A DNA stretch of 64,000 nucleotides from Amycolatopsis sp. DSM 110486 (lineage in GTDB: Bacteria > Actinomycetota > Actinomycetes > Mycobacteriales > Pseudonocardiaceae). Positions within the stretch are counted from its first letter, which is position 1. Each line of letters begins with the position of its first letter. Where the stretch lies: assembly GCF_019468465.1 (NCBI RefSeq), contig NZ_CP080519.1, positions 9,913,001 through 9,977,000 on the forward strand, written 5' to 3'. The notes under the pieces are model-generated. The model was not told the origin of the DNA, did not search any database, and saw only the letters and a program-made list of their open reading frames with translations. A program made the translations under genes and the position numbers. This document shows positions 1 to 7,288 of the stretch, piece by piece.

Positions 1-24
1 TCGCCGATCTTGTCAACGGAATGA
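1..24 (+). CDS. 3' tail of an upstream gene (partial)
   Basis: Seven codons and a TGA stop (22-24) are in frame from the window edge. The stop overlaps the GAGGA ribosome site of the DUF397 gene that follows. DUF397 genes usually follow an XRE/DUF5753 regulator, so this may be the end of such a gene. The visible part is too short to show that. Confidence 0.35.
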   Translation, partial: SPILSTE

Positions 25-31
25 GGACACC

Positions 32-220
32 ATGACTGCGCCGTCAACCGCCAGCAGCTGGCGGAAGCCGCGTCGGAGCCAGAACGGCAACAACTGCGTG
101 GAGGTCGCGCTCGCCCCGACCGAGGTCGGCGTCCGCGACACGAAGGATCGAGATAGCGGGCAGCTGTCGGTCACCAGCACGGCATGGCGCGCGCTGATCA
201 AGAACTTCTCACGCGAGTGA
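32..220 (+). CDS. DUF397 domain small protein
   Basis: A 62-residue protein that fits the DUF397 family across its whole length: W10-R-K, then GNNCVEV at 19-25, VRDTKD at 34-39 and AWRALI at 51-56. The start ATG has GAGGA six bases upstream. DUF397 proteins are actinobacterial and nearly always encoded beside XRE regulators of the BldB/Scr1/WhiJ type, where they are thought to act as small toxin-like or signalling partners. The preceding gene ends at the ribosome site, so the two are probably co-transcribed. The exact role is not known. Confidence 0.85.
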   Translation: MTAPSTASSWRKPRRSQNGNNCVEVALAPTEVGVRDTKDRDSGQLSVTSTAWRALIKNFSRE

Positions 221-395
221 TCGAACCATCTCGATGCCACGGTGAGTTTCCACCGGGGCATCGGCGTGCTCGGAACGGATGCTCCGGCGCAAGTCCGCTC
301 ACGAACCTCCGACAGCTGTGCGTCGACCGACGAGCGTAGTTCACACCTTGGGGAATTCGTGATCACCGTCCTCGCTGGAGCTGTAACTTCAAAGA

Positions 396-433
396 CGCCC
401 TCAGCACGCCCTCCCTATAGCGTGCGGAGGGCG
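396..433. terminator. Bidirectional hairpin terminator
   Basis: 14-base arms (396-409 and 420-433) pair at 13 of 14 positions around a 10-base loop. The hairpin lies between the convergent DUF397 and HAD genes. No T-run follows, which is normal for high-GC actinomycetes. The rest of 221-525 shows no gene. Confidence 0.7.
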
Positions 434-525
434 CTTCGCATGGACTGGAGGTCCGTCCAAGCCTGGGGCGACGGCTTTCAGCTCTATCCACGCTGCGGAA
501 GCACTCGAACCGTCCACGCCGTGGT

Positions 526-1218
526 TCAAAGCTGGGGGAAGGCGCTCAGGTTCGGGATGACATGCGTGGCGCCGGCGGCGCGGAGCTCCTCTTCGGGGGT
601 CTTGCCGGTGGCGACGGCGATGATCACGACGCCCGCAGTGAGCGCGGCTTTCACGTCGTTAGATGTGTCTCCGACAAGCACAGTGTCTGGGTTCGCGAAG
701 CGTGTGCCGGTGCGTTGTTCGGCGCGCTGCTGCGCGATCGTCACCAGCATCGACCGGTCAGCGTGGTCGTCCCCGAACGCGCTGGCTTCGAGGTCGAGGT
801 ACTTGTCTAGGCCGAAGACCTCCAGCTTGATCCGCGCCACCGCTCGCAGGTTGCCGCTGAGCACCGCCTGGTAGACGGCCGGGTCACCTGCCAGCCGAGC
901 CAACGTCTCCTCCGCGTCTGGCAGCGCGCGCCCCGTTGTTCGCAGCTCGTCGCGGGCATCCTCGTACTCCTGCACGAGAGCGTCCGCCAGGCGCCCGACC
1001 TTGTCGGCCGTGGGTTCGATGTCGTTGATGCGCAGTGATTCGGCCATGATGTCCAGCTCGGTTCGGCCGGCGATCTTCGCCAGCTTGGCGAGCGGCCGGC
1101 CCGTCACGGCCGGAAAGGCGCGGTCGTAGATTGCTCGCCCCACGCCGCGGGTCTCGATCAGCGTGTGGTCGACATCCCAGAGCACCAGGGTGCGGGGAGA
1201 GCGATGGGGGACGGTCAT
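526..1218 (-). CDS. HAD superfamily hydrolase
   Basis: A protein of about 230 residues with the HAD motifs in order: WDVDHT near the N-terminus (nucleophile D15 and acid/base D17), an LSGN segment as motif II in the middle, and GDTSNDVKAA as the metal-binding motif IV. It probably dephosphorylates a small phosphorylated metabolite; the helical cap between motifs I and II matches the phosphoglycolate phosphatase-like subgroup. The substrate cannot be told. I chose the ATG at 1218. An in-frame ATG at 1266 would lie in the promoter space shared with the divergent XRE gene and has no ribosome site. Confidence 0.85.
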   Translation of the reverse strand: MTVPHRSPRTLVLWDVDHTLIETRGVGRAIYDRAFPAVTGRPLAKLAKIAGRTELDIMAESLRINDIEPTADKVGRLADALVQEYEDARDELRTTGRALPDAEETLARLAGDPAVYQAVLSGNLRAVARIKLEVFGLDKYLDLEASAFGDDHADRSMLVTIAQQRAEQRTGTRFANPDTVLVGDTSNDVKAALTAGVVIIAVATGKTPEEELRAAGATHVIPNLSAFPQL

Positions 1219-1303
1219 GCGCACAAGTCTGCCAGCCGTGACGGCGCGTATCGGCCGCGTTACCATTCGCGCAGGTCAAACCTGACGAGAGGGGCAGGGG
1301 CAG

Positions 1304-2509
1304 GTGACCGACGAACATCTGGCGCACGTGGTCGGCAGCCGCGTCCGGTTCTTCCGGTCGACGAAGCCGTTGACGAAGACCGTCGTCGCCGGCCTGGCCG
1401 GGATCACGCCGGACTACCTGTACCAGATCGAGCGCGGTGTCAAGATGCCCACGATCCCGGTCCTCGTGCAGCTGGCACATGTTCTGGATGTCGAGCCGGG
1501 CGACCTGCTCAACGAGATACCTCCGGCTCGCCGCAAGAAGGTCACCGGCAACGCCGGCGACGCGCTGCAGCGAGCCCTGACCCGGCCGGCAGCTCCGGCT
1601 GACGCGCCCATTCTCGACGATCTGCGCGAGGACGTTGTCCGCGCCTGGCACACCTGGCAAACCTCGCCGCACCGCTACAGCGAGCTGAGTGCCGAGTTGC
1701 CCGAGATGATCGCCGGGGCGCGGGCGGCGGTGAACAGCAGCGACGCCCGCGACCGGCGAGCGGCGCACCGGTACGCCGCAGACCTGTACGGCCTCGTGCG
1801 CACCGTCACCAAACGGGTCGGTCGCGGCGACCTGTCCCTTCTCGCCGCCGACCGTGCACTGCGGGAAGCCGAGGCCGCCGACGACCCGATCCGGCTGGCC
1901 GCCGCACGCTGGAACCTGGGCCAGGTGCTCCTGGCCGACGGCAGCGTCGAGGGCGCCGAAGAGGAAGCGGTCGACGCTCGCGCCAGCCTCCAGCCCCTCA
2001 TCGAGCACGAGAACGTCGACGCGCTGGCGCTGTCGGGCTCGCTGTTGCTGCTCTCGGCCATCGCCGCCGTCCGGAGTGGCAATCGCTGGACAGCCAGAGA
2101 TCGTCTCCGTGAAGCAGTCCCTCTCGCCCAGCGGGTCGGCGAGCACAACGCCTGCTGGACGGCTTTCGGCCCGACCAATGTCGCGATGTTCGCGGTGAGC
2201 ATCGAGGTGGAATCCGGGGAAGCCGTCGAAGGGCTACGGCTGGCCGAGACGATCGATCACGACCGGTCTCCGTCGGTTGAGCGCCGTGTCGCGTTTCTCG
2301 TCGATCAGGCCAAGGGCTACACGCAGCGCCGCGACTACTCGGGCGCGCTGCTCATGTTGCAGGCCGCAGAGGCGGAGGCTCCCGAGGACATCCAGTACCG
2401 GCCGGCCGTGCACGGCGTCCTCGGAACCTTGACCGATCGGGGTCGCGGATCCGTCGCGCGGCAGGCCGCGTCACTGGCGAAGCGCGCAGGGCTGCCGACG
2501 GTGTCGTGA
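1304..2509 (+). CDS. XRE-family regulator with TPR-like C-terminal domain
   Basis: 401 residues from a GTG with a purine-rich ribosome site (GAGAGGGGCAGGGG). An N-terminal XRE helix-turn-helix (about 8-62) contains the typical segment ITPDYLYQIERG. The remainder (about 100-395) is alanine-rich and helical with TPR-like repeats, a layout known from actinobacterial regulators that bind peptides or small signals. It is divergent from the HAD gene and lies upstream of two small genes and the radical SAM cassette, so it may control that cassette. This is inference from position only. Confidence 0.85.
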   Translation: MTDEHLAHVVGSRVRFFRSTKPLTKTVVAGLAGITPDYLYQIERGVKMPTIPVLVQLAHVLDVEPGDLLNEIPPARRKKVTGNAGDALQRALTRPAAPADAPILDDLREDVVRAWHTWQTSPHRYSELSAELPEMIAGARAAVNSSDARDRRAAHRYAADLYGLVRTVTKRVGRGDLSLLAADRALREAEAADDPIRLAAARWNLGQVLLADGSVEGAEEEAVDARASLQPLIEHENVDALALSGSLLLLSAIAAVRSGNRWTARDRLREAVPLAQRVGEHNACWTAFGPTNVAMFAVSIEVESGEAVEGLRLAETIDHDRSPSVERRVAFLVDQAKGYTQRRDYSGALLMLQAAEAEAPEDIQYRPAVHGVLGTLTDRGRGSVARQAASLAKRAGLPTVS

Positions 2510-2712
2510 AGGCACCCGAGCTGACAGTTCGAGTTACCGGCAAGTAGCGCTTTTACGGTTGCCCTTGGCAGCTCGGCGGCCGGCCGACCTCGGCCTGCAG
2601 CCGGGGCGCGGACACCTTCCCTCCGCGGGAGGGCTCCCCTCACGTTCGCGCCCGACGTCCCGGTCGCCGGGCTGCCGTCCATGGCAGGACCCGAACGGAA
2701 GGACAGCCAACG

Positions 2713-3033
2713 GTGAGCGATCACGCGGCAATATCCCCGGAGGAGGAGCCGCATCTGGACGCGCTCCGCCGTGCAGTTGCGCAGGGGTTTACCCCGGTGC
2801 CGCTGGCGAACGTCCCCGTCCTGTTCTACGAACGTCCACGCGGCTGCGTGGTGGAGACGATCAAGATCGAGTCGATGACCAAAGCCACTGCAGCTCACTG
2901 GAGGCCGGGCGACGACAGTCCGTGGGACAACGCACAGGGTCCCATCTGGCAAACAGATGGCGACGTGGCGACGGTCATCAATGAATTGCTGACGCTTCCA
3001 CACCCCGACCCGGACCACATTTTTCCCCGTTGA
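2713..3033 (+). CDS. Hypothetical protein
   Basis: 106 residues from a GTG preceded by GGAAGGA. I do not recognise a family. The protein is soluble, has no signal peptide or membrane segment, and contains a Trp/Pro-rich middle. Its stop codon overlaps a possible TTG start of the next gene, which suggests the two are translated together. It sits between the XRE regulator and the radical SAM cassette. Confidence 0.65.
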   Translation: MSDHAAISPEEEPHLDALRRAVAQGFTPVPLANVPVLFYERPRGCVVETIKIESMTKATAAHWRPGDDSPWDNAQGPIWQTDGDVATVINELLTLPHPDPDHIFPR

Positions 3034-3089
3034 CCGCCGACCCCCGCACGACGGAAGCGGTCGACTCGAACCTCAAACCTGGAAGTCGA

Positions 3090-3350
3090 ATGTCCGCCAC
3101 ATTTACGTTGACCACCGACGAGTGGAAGATTATCTCCGCCCTGAACGAAAACCCTTCCGGGTTGACCTGCTTGAACGTTGCACTCAAGCTCAAGATTGAC
3201 GAGAAGCTGACCTACAGGATCTTGGTTGGATTGAGCGCGAAGGGTCTGACGTCGAAGGAGCACCAAGAGTCTGGTCTGGGGGTCAAAATGCTCATACATA
3301 CCAGCACCGATGTCGGGCGTCGACTTCTCGCCGAGTTAGAAGAGGTCTAG
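3090..3350 (+). CDS. Small winged-helix (MarR-like) protein
   Basis: 86 residues. The segments SGLTCLNVALKLKI and TYRILVGLSAKGL look like helices 2-3 of a winged helix, followed by a short wing and a C-terminal helix ending in LAELEEV. The ATG at 3090 has GGAAG just upstream. An alternative TTG start at 3030 would overlap the previous stop. It may be a transcription factor for the downstream radical SAM operon, or an effector-recognition protein. The fold call is by eye. Confidence 0.6.
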   Translation: MSATFTLTTDEWKIISALNENPSGLTCLNVALKLKIDEKLTYRILVGLSAKGLTSKEHQESGLGVKMLIHTSTDVGRRLLAELEEV

Positions 3351-3411
3351 GTTCTCGTGTCGAGCTCTCCCAGGCAGTGGCGACCCCACGAACCTCATAG
3401 TCTCGGTTCAA

Positions 3412-3440
3412 GGATTCCCGACTCACCAGAATGGGAATCC
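3412..3440. promoter_or_regulatory. 8-bp inverted repeat upstream of the radical SAM gene
   Basis: GGATTCCC (3412-3419) and GGGAATCC (3433-3440) form a perfect inverted repeat with a 13-base spacer. It lies in the 238-base gap between the winged-helix gene and the radical SAM gene. It could be an operator or a weak terminator. No clear -35/-10 pair was found near it. Confidence 0.4.
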
Positions 3441-3588
3441 ACAGCCCGCCCGCGACCCCTGCACGACTGGATAGTTCCGGAAATGACACCAGCGTGGCCC
3501 CTTGAAGACCGAGACGATTCATAAACTCGCGACCGACGCAATTCCAACTCGATCGACCTAATTCCGGTCGTATCCCTAGGAGGAATCA

Positions 3589-4695
3589 GTGCACCAACTC
3601 ATCGCCAGCCCGTTCCTTGGCGAATATCTCGTGACACGCCCCGACAGCGAGCGTGGAGTCAAAATTCCCCAGGGTCGCTACCGGCAGCTGAAATCCGCTG
3701 AAGCCGGGGAACTCGTGCCGGAATGGCTCGAGCAGGCGGTGGCGCAGTGCTGGGGTCTGAACGTGTCCGGCCGCGCGCTGAGTGACGTCGTGCTCATCCG
3801 AAGCGAGTCGGCGCACGGGTTCGGCCGGGCCAGCTACGAGCTCAACCTCGGCTGCAACTACGACTGCGAGCACTGCTACCTCGGCCTCAAGCGTTTCGAG
3901 GGTCTGTGCTGGTCTGATCGTGAACGGCTGCTGCACATCATGCGCGACGCCGGCGTGCTCTGGCTCCAGCTCACCGGCGGCGAGCCGCTGATCGACCGCC
4001 TCTTCTCCGAGACCTACGAGTTGGCGTGGGACCTCGGCATGATGATCGGCATCTCGTCCAACGGATCGCGCTTGCACAACCCCGACATCCTGAACCTGCT
4101 CACGACCCGCCGGCCCTACCGACTCACGATCAGCGTCTACGGCGCGACCGAGGCCAGCTACGACGGCCTGACCCGCCGCCGCGGGTCGTTCCGGAAGTTT
4201 CAGAGCGGGCTCGCTGCCGCGGTCGAGGCCGGGCTGCCGCTCAAGCTCAACATCGTCGTCGCACGGCAGAACGAGCACGAGGTCGCCGAGATGCAGGCGA
4301 TGGCCGAAGGACTCGGGATTCCCTATCACGTGTTCACCAACATGAGCCCGACCATCTACGGCGGACCGGAGAGCCTGCCCGCTCAGTCTCGGGAATTCCA
4401 ACGACAGCGCAAGCCGTTCGGCGGCTGCAACGCCGGAGTGACGTTCTTCCACGCAGACCCGCACGGCGTCGCCTCGATCTGCAAAGTCGGGCGCGACCCC
4501 TCGGTCAACCTGATGTCCGAGGGCGTCGCAGGGTTGACCAATCTGGCCGGAATTGCCGAGAAGCTGCAGACCCGCACCGGCGGGTGCAGCGGGTGCACCC
4601 TCTCCGGCACGTGCTGGGTCTGCCGTCCGCTCGCGAAGCTGTACCAGCAGGCGAAGGCGCCGCTGGGCTCGTACTGCCAGCACCGAGGGAGGTGA
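3589..4695 (+). CDS. Radical SAM/SPASM-type peptide-modifying enzyme
   Basis: 368 residues. C89-x3-C93-x2-C96 (CNYDCEHC) binds the SAM-cleaving 4Fe-4S cluster, and GGEP at 130-133 is the SAM-binding motif. The last quarter is Cys-rich (GGCNAG, SICKVG, GGCSGCTLSGTCWVC, SYCQH), as in SPASM/twitch domains that hold auxiliary clusters. The N-terminal 80 residues may recognise the peptide leader. The GTG start has a strong AGGAGG site. The stop TGA is part of the ribosome site of the 46-codon peptide gene that follows, so enzyme and substrate are tightly coupled. I infer a RiPP-maturing enzyme; the modification type is unknown. Confidence 0.88.
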   Translation: MHQLIASPFLGEYLVTRPDSERGVKIPQGRYRQLKSAEAGELVPEWLEQAVAQCWGLNVSGRALSDVVLIRSESAHGFGRASYELNLGCNYDCEHCYLGLKRFEGLCWSDRERLLHIMRDAGVLWLQLTGGEPLIDRLFSETYELAWDLGMMIGISSNGSRLHNPDILNLLTTRRPYRLTISVYGATEASYDGLTRRRGSFRKFQSGLAAAVEAGLPLKLNIVVARQNEHEVAEMQAMAEGLGIPYHVFTNMSPTIYGGPESLPAQSREFQRQRKPFGGCNAGVTFFHADPHGVASICKVGRDPSVNLMSEGVAGLTNLAGIAEKLQTRTGGCSGCTLSGTCWVCRPLAKLYQQAKAPLGSYCQHRGR

Positions 4696-4701
4696 AACCT
4701 C

Positions 4702-4842
4702 CTGACCGCTGTCCTGATCGACCTCAAGCCGCCATCCGCGATGGCAGCCGACCTCGGCGAGATCCAGATCGTCCCCGATCTGGAAGCCCTGTCCGAGGAA
4801 GGCCGGTGCAACTGCGCCGCCAGTGACGACAACCCCTACTGA
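4702..4842 (+). CDS. Candidate RiPP precursor peptide (CTG start)
   Basis: A 46-residue ORF that normal gene finders miss because it starts at CTG. The ribosome site GGGAGGTGA (4687-4695) overlaps the radical SAM stop and lies six bases from the CTG. The frame has a stop just upstream, so the start can only be this CTG, the later CTG at 4714, or an internal ATG. The first 34 residues look like a leader (hydrophobic TAVLIDL, acidic DLEALSEEG). The end RCNCAASDDNPY looks like a modified core with two cysteines and a C-terminal DDNPY. The family is not one I can name. Confidence 0.65.
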   Translation: MTAVLIDLKPPSAMAADLGEIQIVPDLEALSEEGRCNCAASDDNPY

Positions 4843-4948
4843 CCGACCGCGGGCGGGCGTCGGGGCGTCCGACGCCCGCGCCCGCCCGACTCTGGCTTAC
4901 GCTCCAGATCACCAGCGCTTGCCAACCTCACGAGGACCGACACCACCC

Positions 4949-5779
4949 ATGGCCATCCCGCGCCAGCACTGGGAAGAACTCCCCGAGCCCGTTCACGACG
5001 CCGTCGAAGCCCTGCTCGGGCCCATCCAGACGGCCACCACGGTCGGCCTCGGGCAGAACTCGGCCATCGCGGCGGTCCTCGCGACCCCGCAGCGGCGCTT
5101 GTTCGTCAAGGGCCTGCGTACCGACCAGCGTGCGGTCGTTGCCCAGCAACGCGAAGCGTCGATCAACCCACACGTCCGCACCGTGGCACCCGAGCTCCTC
5201 TGGCGGCTCGAGATCCACGGCTGGGATCTGCTGTGCTTCGAACACCTCGACGGTCGGGCCGCCGACTACTCCCCTGCCTCGCCTGATCTGCCGCGACTGG
5301 TCGACACCATGCGCCGACTGGCCGCCCTGCCCTGCCCGGACCTGCCGCCCACGGTCTTCCGACCTGCGCAACTGCGGTGGGCCGAACTCATCGACGACCC
5401 CAACGCCCGCCAGCAACTCGCCGGCGACACGATCCTCCACACCGACTACAACCCCTCGAACATCATCGTCACGAGCACCGGCGATCTGAAGATGATCGAC
5501 TGGGCGTGGCCGACCCGAGGAGCCGCCTGGATCGACCCGGCATGCCTGGTCCCCAGGCTCATCGCCTGGGGTCACACACCTGCGAGCGCCGAAGCCGTCG
5601 CCGCGCAGTGCCCGGGCTGGACCGACGCCGATCCAGCGATCATCGATCTCTTCGCCGCCGGCCTCACGACCATGTGGGACGCCATCGCTCACGACGAGCC
5701 GGGTGAAGACTGGAAACAGACCCTAGCCACGTCGGCCAAGCAGTGGCTCGAGCATCGGACCGCACCCGCCTCCGCCTGA
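4949..5779 (+). CDS. APH/choline kinase-like phosphotransferase
   Basis: 276 residues with an aminoglycoside-phosphotransferase fold. FVKG (K54) is a likely ATP-binding lysine, the catalytic loop LHTDYNPSN has H164, D166 and N171, and MIDW (D184) stands in for the DFG metal site. It follows the radical SAM and precursor genes on the same strand, with a GAGGA site 13 bases before the ATG. In this context it may phosphorylate the modified peptide, inactivate a product, or give self-protection. A longer GTG form starting at 4823 would overlap the peptide gene and looks less likely. Confidence 0.82.
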   Translation: MAIPRQHWEELPEPVHDAVEALLGPIQTATTVGLGQNSAIAAVLATPQRRLFVKGLRTDQRAVVAQQREASINPHVRTVAPELLWRLEIHGWDLLCFEHLDGRAADYSPASPDLPRLVDTMRRLAALPCPDLPPTVFRPAQLRWAELIDDPNARQQLAGDTILHTDYNPSNIIVTSTGDLKMIDWAWPTRGAAWIDPACLVPRLIAWGHTPASAEAVAAQCPGWTDADPAIIDLFAAGLTTMWDAIAHDEPGEDWKQTLATSAKQWLEHRTAPASA

Positions 5780-5903
5780 ACCTGGCTCGAAAACCGCCAG
5801 GTCATCTACTCGAATTTCGGTAATCACGCGTTTCTGTCGGACGTCGCCCTCGTATTTGATCTCTGTCACGCATCGCCACGAGACAGCCCGGAGGAATCGT
5901 CGT

Positions 5904-6167
5904 ATGGCCAGCCAGCTCCAGGAAGCCGCCAGCCAGATCCAGGCGCTCGCCAGCAACTTGCCTATGACCGCCGTCCAAGCGATCACCCAGGAACTGGAGA
6001 GCGTCGCCACCCACGCCGCCGCGATCGTCGGCGGCACGCCACACGAAGCGGTCGTTACCCAGATCCAGCAGGTCAGCCAGGAGATCGGGCAGTCTGTCGG
6101 CGCGCAACTCCAAGGCCTCGCGCAGCAGCTTGAGCAGGTCGCCGCCGCGATCGCCGGCGGTTCGTAG
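5904..6167 (+). CDS. N-terminal helical part of a DddA-like toxin (ends at in-frame TAG)
   Basis: 87 residues from an ATG with a perfect GGAGG site. It is an Ala/Gln-rich helical segment with repeated SQLQEAASQIQ and QQLEQV patterns. This matches the helical N-terminal region that often precedes DddA/SCP1.201-type deaminase domains in actinobacteria. The reading frame continues unbroken past the TAG at 6165-6167 into the deaminase domain, so this was probably one gene of about 250 codons. As it stands it would give only the helical part. Confidence 0.75.
   Translation: MASQLQEAASQIQALASNLPMTAVQAITQELESVATHAAAIVGGTPHEAVVTQIQQVSQEIGQSVGAQLQGLAQQLEQVAAAIAGGS
6165..6167 (+). other. In-frame TAG separating toxin N-terminus and deaminase domain
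   Basis: The TAG is in the same frame as the helical N-terminal part (from 5904) and the deaminase part (to 6656), with no other stop between them. The 46 codons after it encode a Pro/Gly/Arg-rich linker typical of such toxins. It may be a nonsense mutation that disarms the toxin, a sequencing error, or rare readthrough. Confidence 0.7.
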
Positions 6168-6305
6168 ACATCTTCTGGAGCGCGTCCGGCAGGGCCGCCT
6201 AGGAAGCATCCGCCATCCGGTCCCGCGAATCAGCAGCGAGTACAGCAGGCCCGAGATCGGGTCGGCAGCGCGCCCGTCGGATCATCGCCGGCGAAGGGCG
6301 ATTGG

Positions 6306-6656
6306 GTGCGCTCCGACGGCTCGAACGTCGAGCTTCAGAGCGGAACCCGCGACGAGTACTACCAGCAGGCAATCGAGTTCGTCGCCACGAATCTCCCGCC
6401 TGCCCAGCGAAAGGTCGCACGCCTCGCCTCACACATGGAAGTCAAGGTCGCGATCGAGATGAGGAACAACGGCCTCACCGAAGAGACCGTCGTCATCGAC
6501 CGCTCGGTGTGCGGCACCAGGGACTTCGATAATTCGGCCCCGCTGACCTGCGACAAGCAGCTCGAGACGACCTTCCTCGCCCCCGGCTCCACGCTCCACG
6601 TCGCGCAGCCGGACGGCAGTACCATCACCTACACAGGACGGGAGGAACAAACATGA
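6306..6656 (+). CDS. DddA-like (SCP1.201-type) DNA deaminase toxin domain
   Basis: A 116-residue C-terminal domain. SHMEVK supplies the His zinc ligand and catalytic Glu of the HxE deaminase motif. Two cysteines (RSVCG and LTCDK) would complete the zinc site, but they are 17 residues apart, wider than in typical members. LAPGSTLHV is the usual C-terminal strand. The family deaminates cytosine in double-stranded DNA of competitor cells. GTG 6306 is only a possible restart; the true N-terminus is probably upstream across the TAG. The stop overlaps the Imm1 start (ATGA). Confidence 0.8.
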   Translation: MRSDGSNVELQSGTRDEYYQQAIEFVATNLPPAQRKVARLASHMEVKVAIEMRNNGLTEETVVIDRSVCGTRDFDNSAPLTCDKQLETTFLAPGSTLHVAQPDGSTITYTGREEQT

Positions 6657-7045
6657 CCCTGACCGCTTACGGCCCCACCTACCGAAACGGTGAGGAAGGT
6701 GGGTTCAACCTCGAACTCACCAGTGACGACGACGTGCGCCGGCTTGTCGACCTCCTCGCCCCGGACGACGTCTCCACCGCCACCATCGAAGCCGAGCACG
6801 GCGTCGTCGACGCCCACGTGCATGGCGACTACGGCTACCTCCTCTACAACGGCGAGGAGATGATCTCCGCCTTCACCGACGGAGACCCCGCATCGCCTGA
6901 AGTCACCGACTCCGAGACAGGATTCCCAGCCGGGTCAGGGGTTCCGCTCGATCTGTTCATCAAGGCGCTCGTCGAACTCCTCCACACCGGCCGGCTACCT
7001 CAGGCAGTTCGGTGGAACGGCGCGGCGCTGCCTCAGACCGACTGA
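6653..7045 (+). CDS. Imm1-family immunity protein
   Basis: 130 residues, overlapping the deaminase gene by four bases (ATGA), which implies coupled translation. The segments YGYLLYNGEEMISAF and VPLDLFIKALVELLHTG fit the Imm1 family, the usual partner of SCP1.201/DddA-like deaminases in actinobacteria. It should bind and block the toxin in the producing cell. The frame is intact even though the toxin has an in-frame TAG. Confidence 0.85.
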   Translation: MTLTAYGPTYRNGEEGGFNLELTSDDDVRRLVDLLAPDDVSTATIEAEHGVVDAHVHGDYGYLLYNGEEMISAFTDGDPASPEVTDSETGFPAGSGVPLDLFIKALVELLHTGRLPQAVRWNGAALPQTD

Positions 7046-7288
7046 GGCACGGCATAGCCGTCAGCAGTACCAGCAGGTGGCCCAGCCGGCTCGCCACCTT
7101 CGCGCCGGAGCCTTCGACGGCCGATGAGCTCCCGGCGGACCAGCGTTCCTGCCAGTCACCCAGCAACAGCCTCGCCTTCGCAGTCGTGGAGCCCGACATC
7201 TACGACACGCGCTTCGCGCCATGCCGACAACTTCAGTAGGCACAGCAGCTCTGAGCAGGGGGATCCGTTACTAGCGCTGCAGGCATCG

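Noticed and set aside
884..2146. Long minus-strand open frame opposite the XRE/TPR gene
   Set aside because: Its composition is unlike a protein and it mirrors a clear plus-strand gene and part of the HAD gene.
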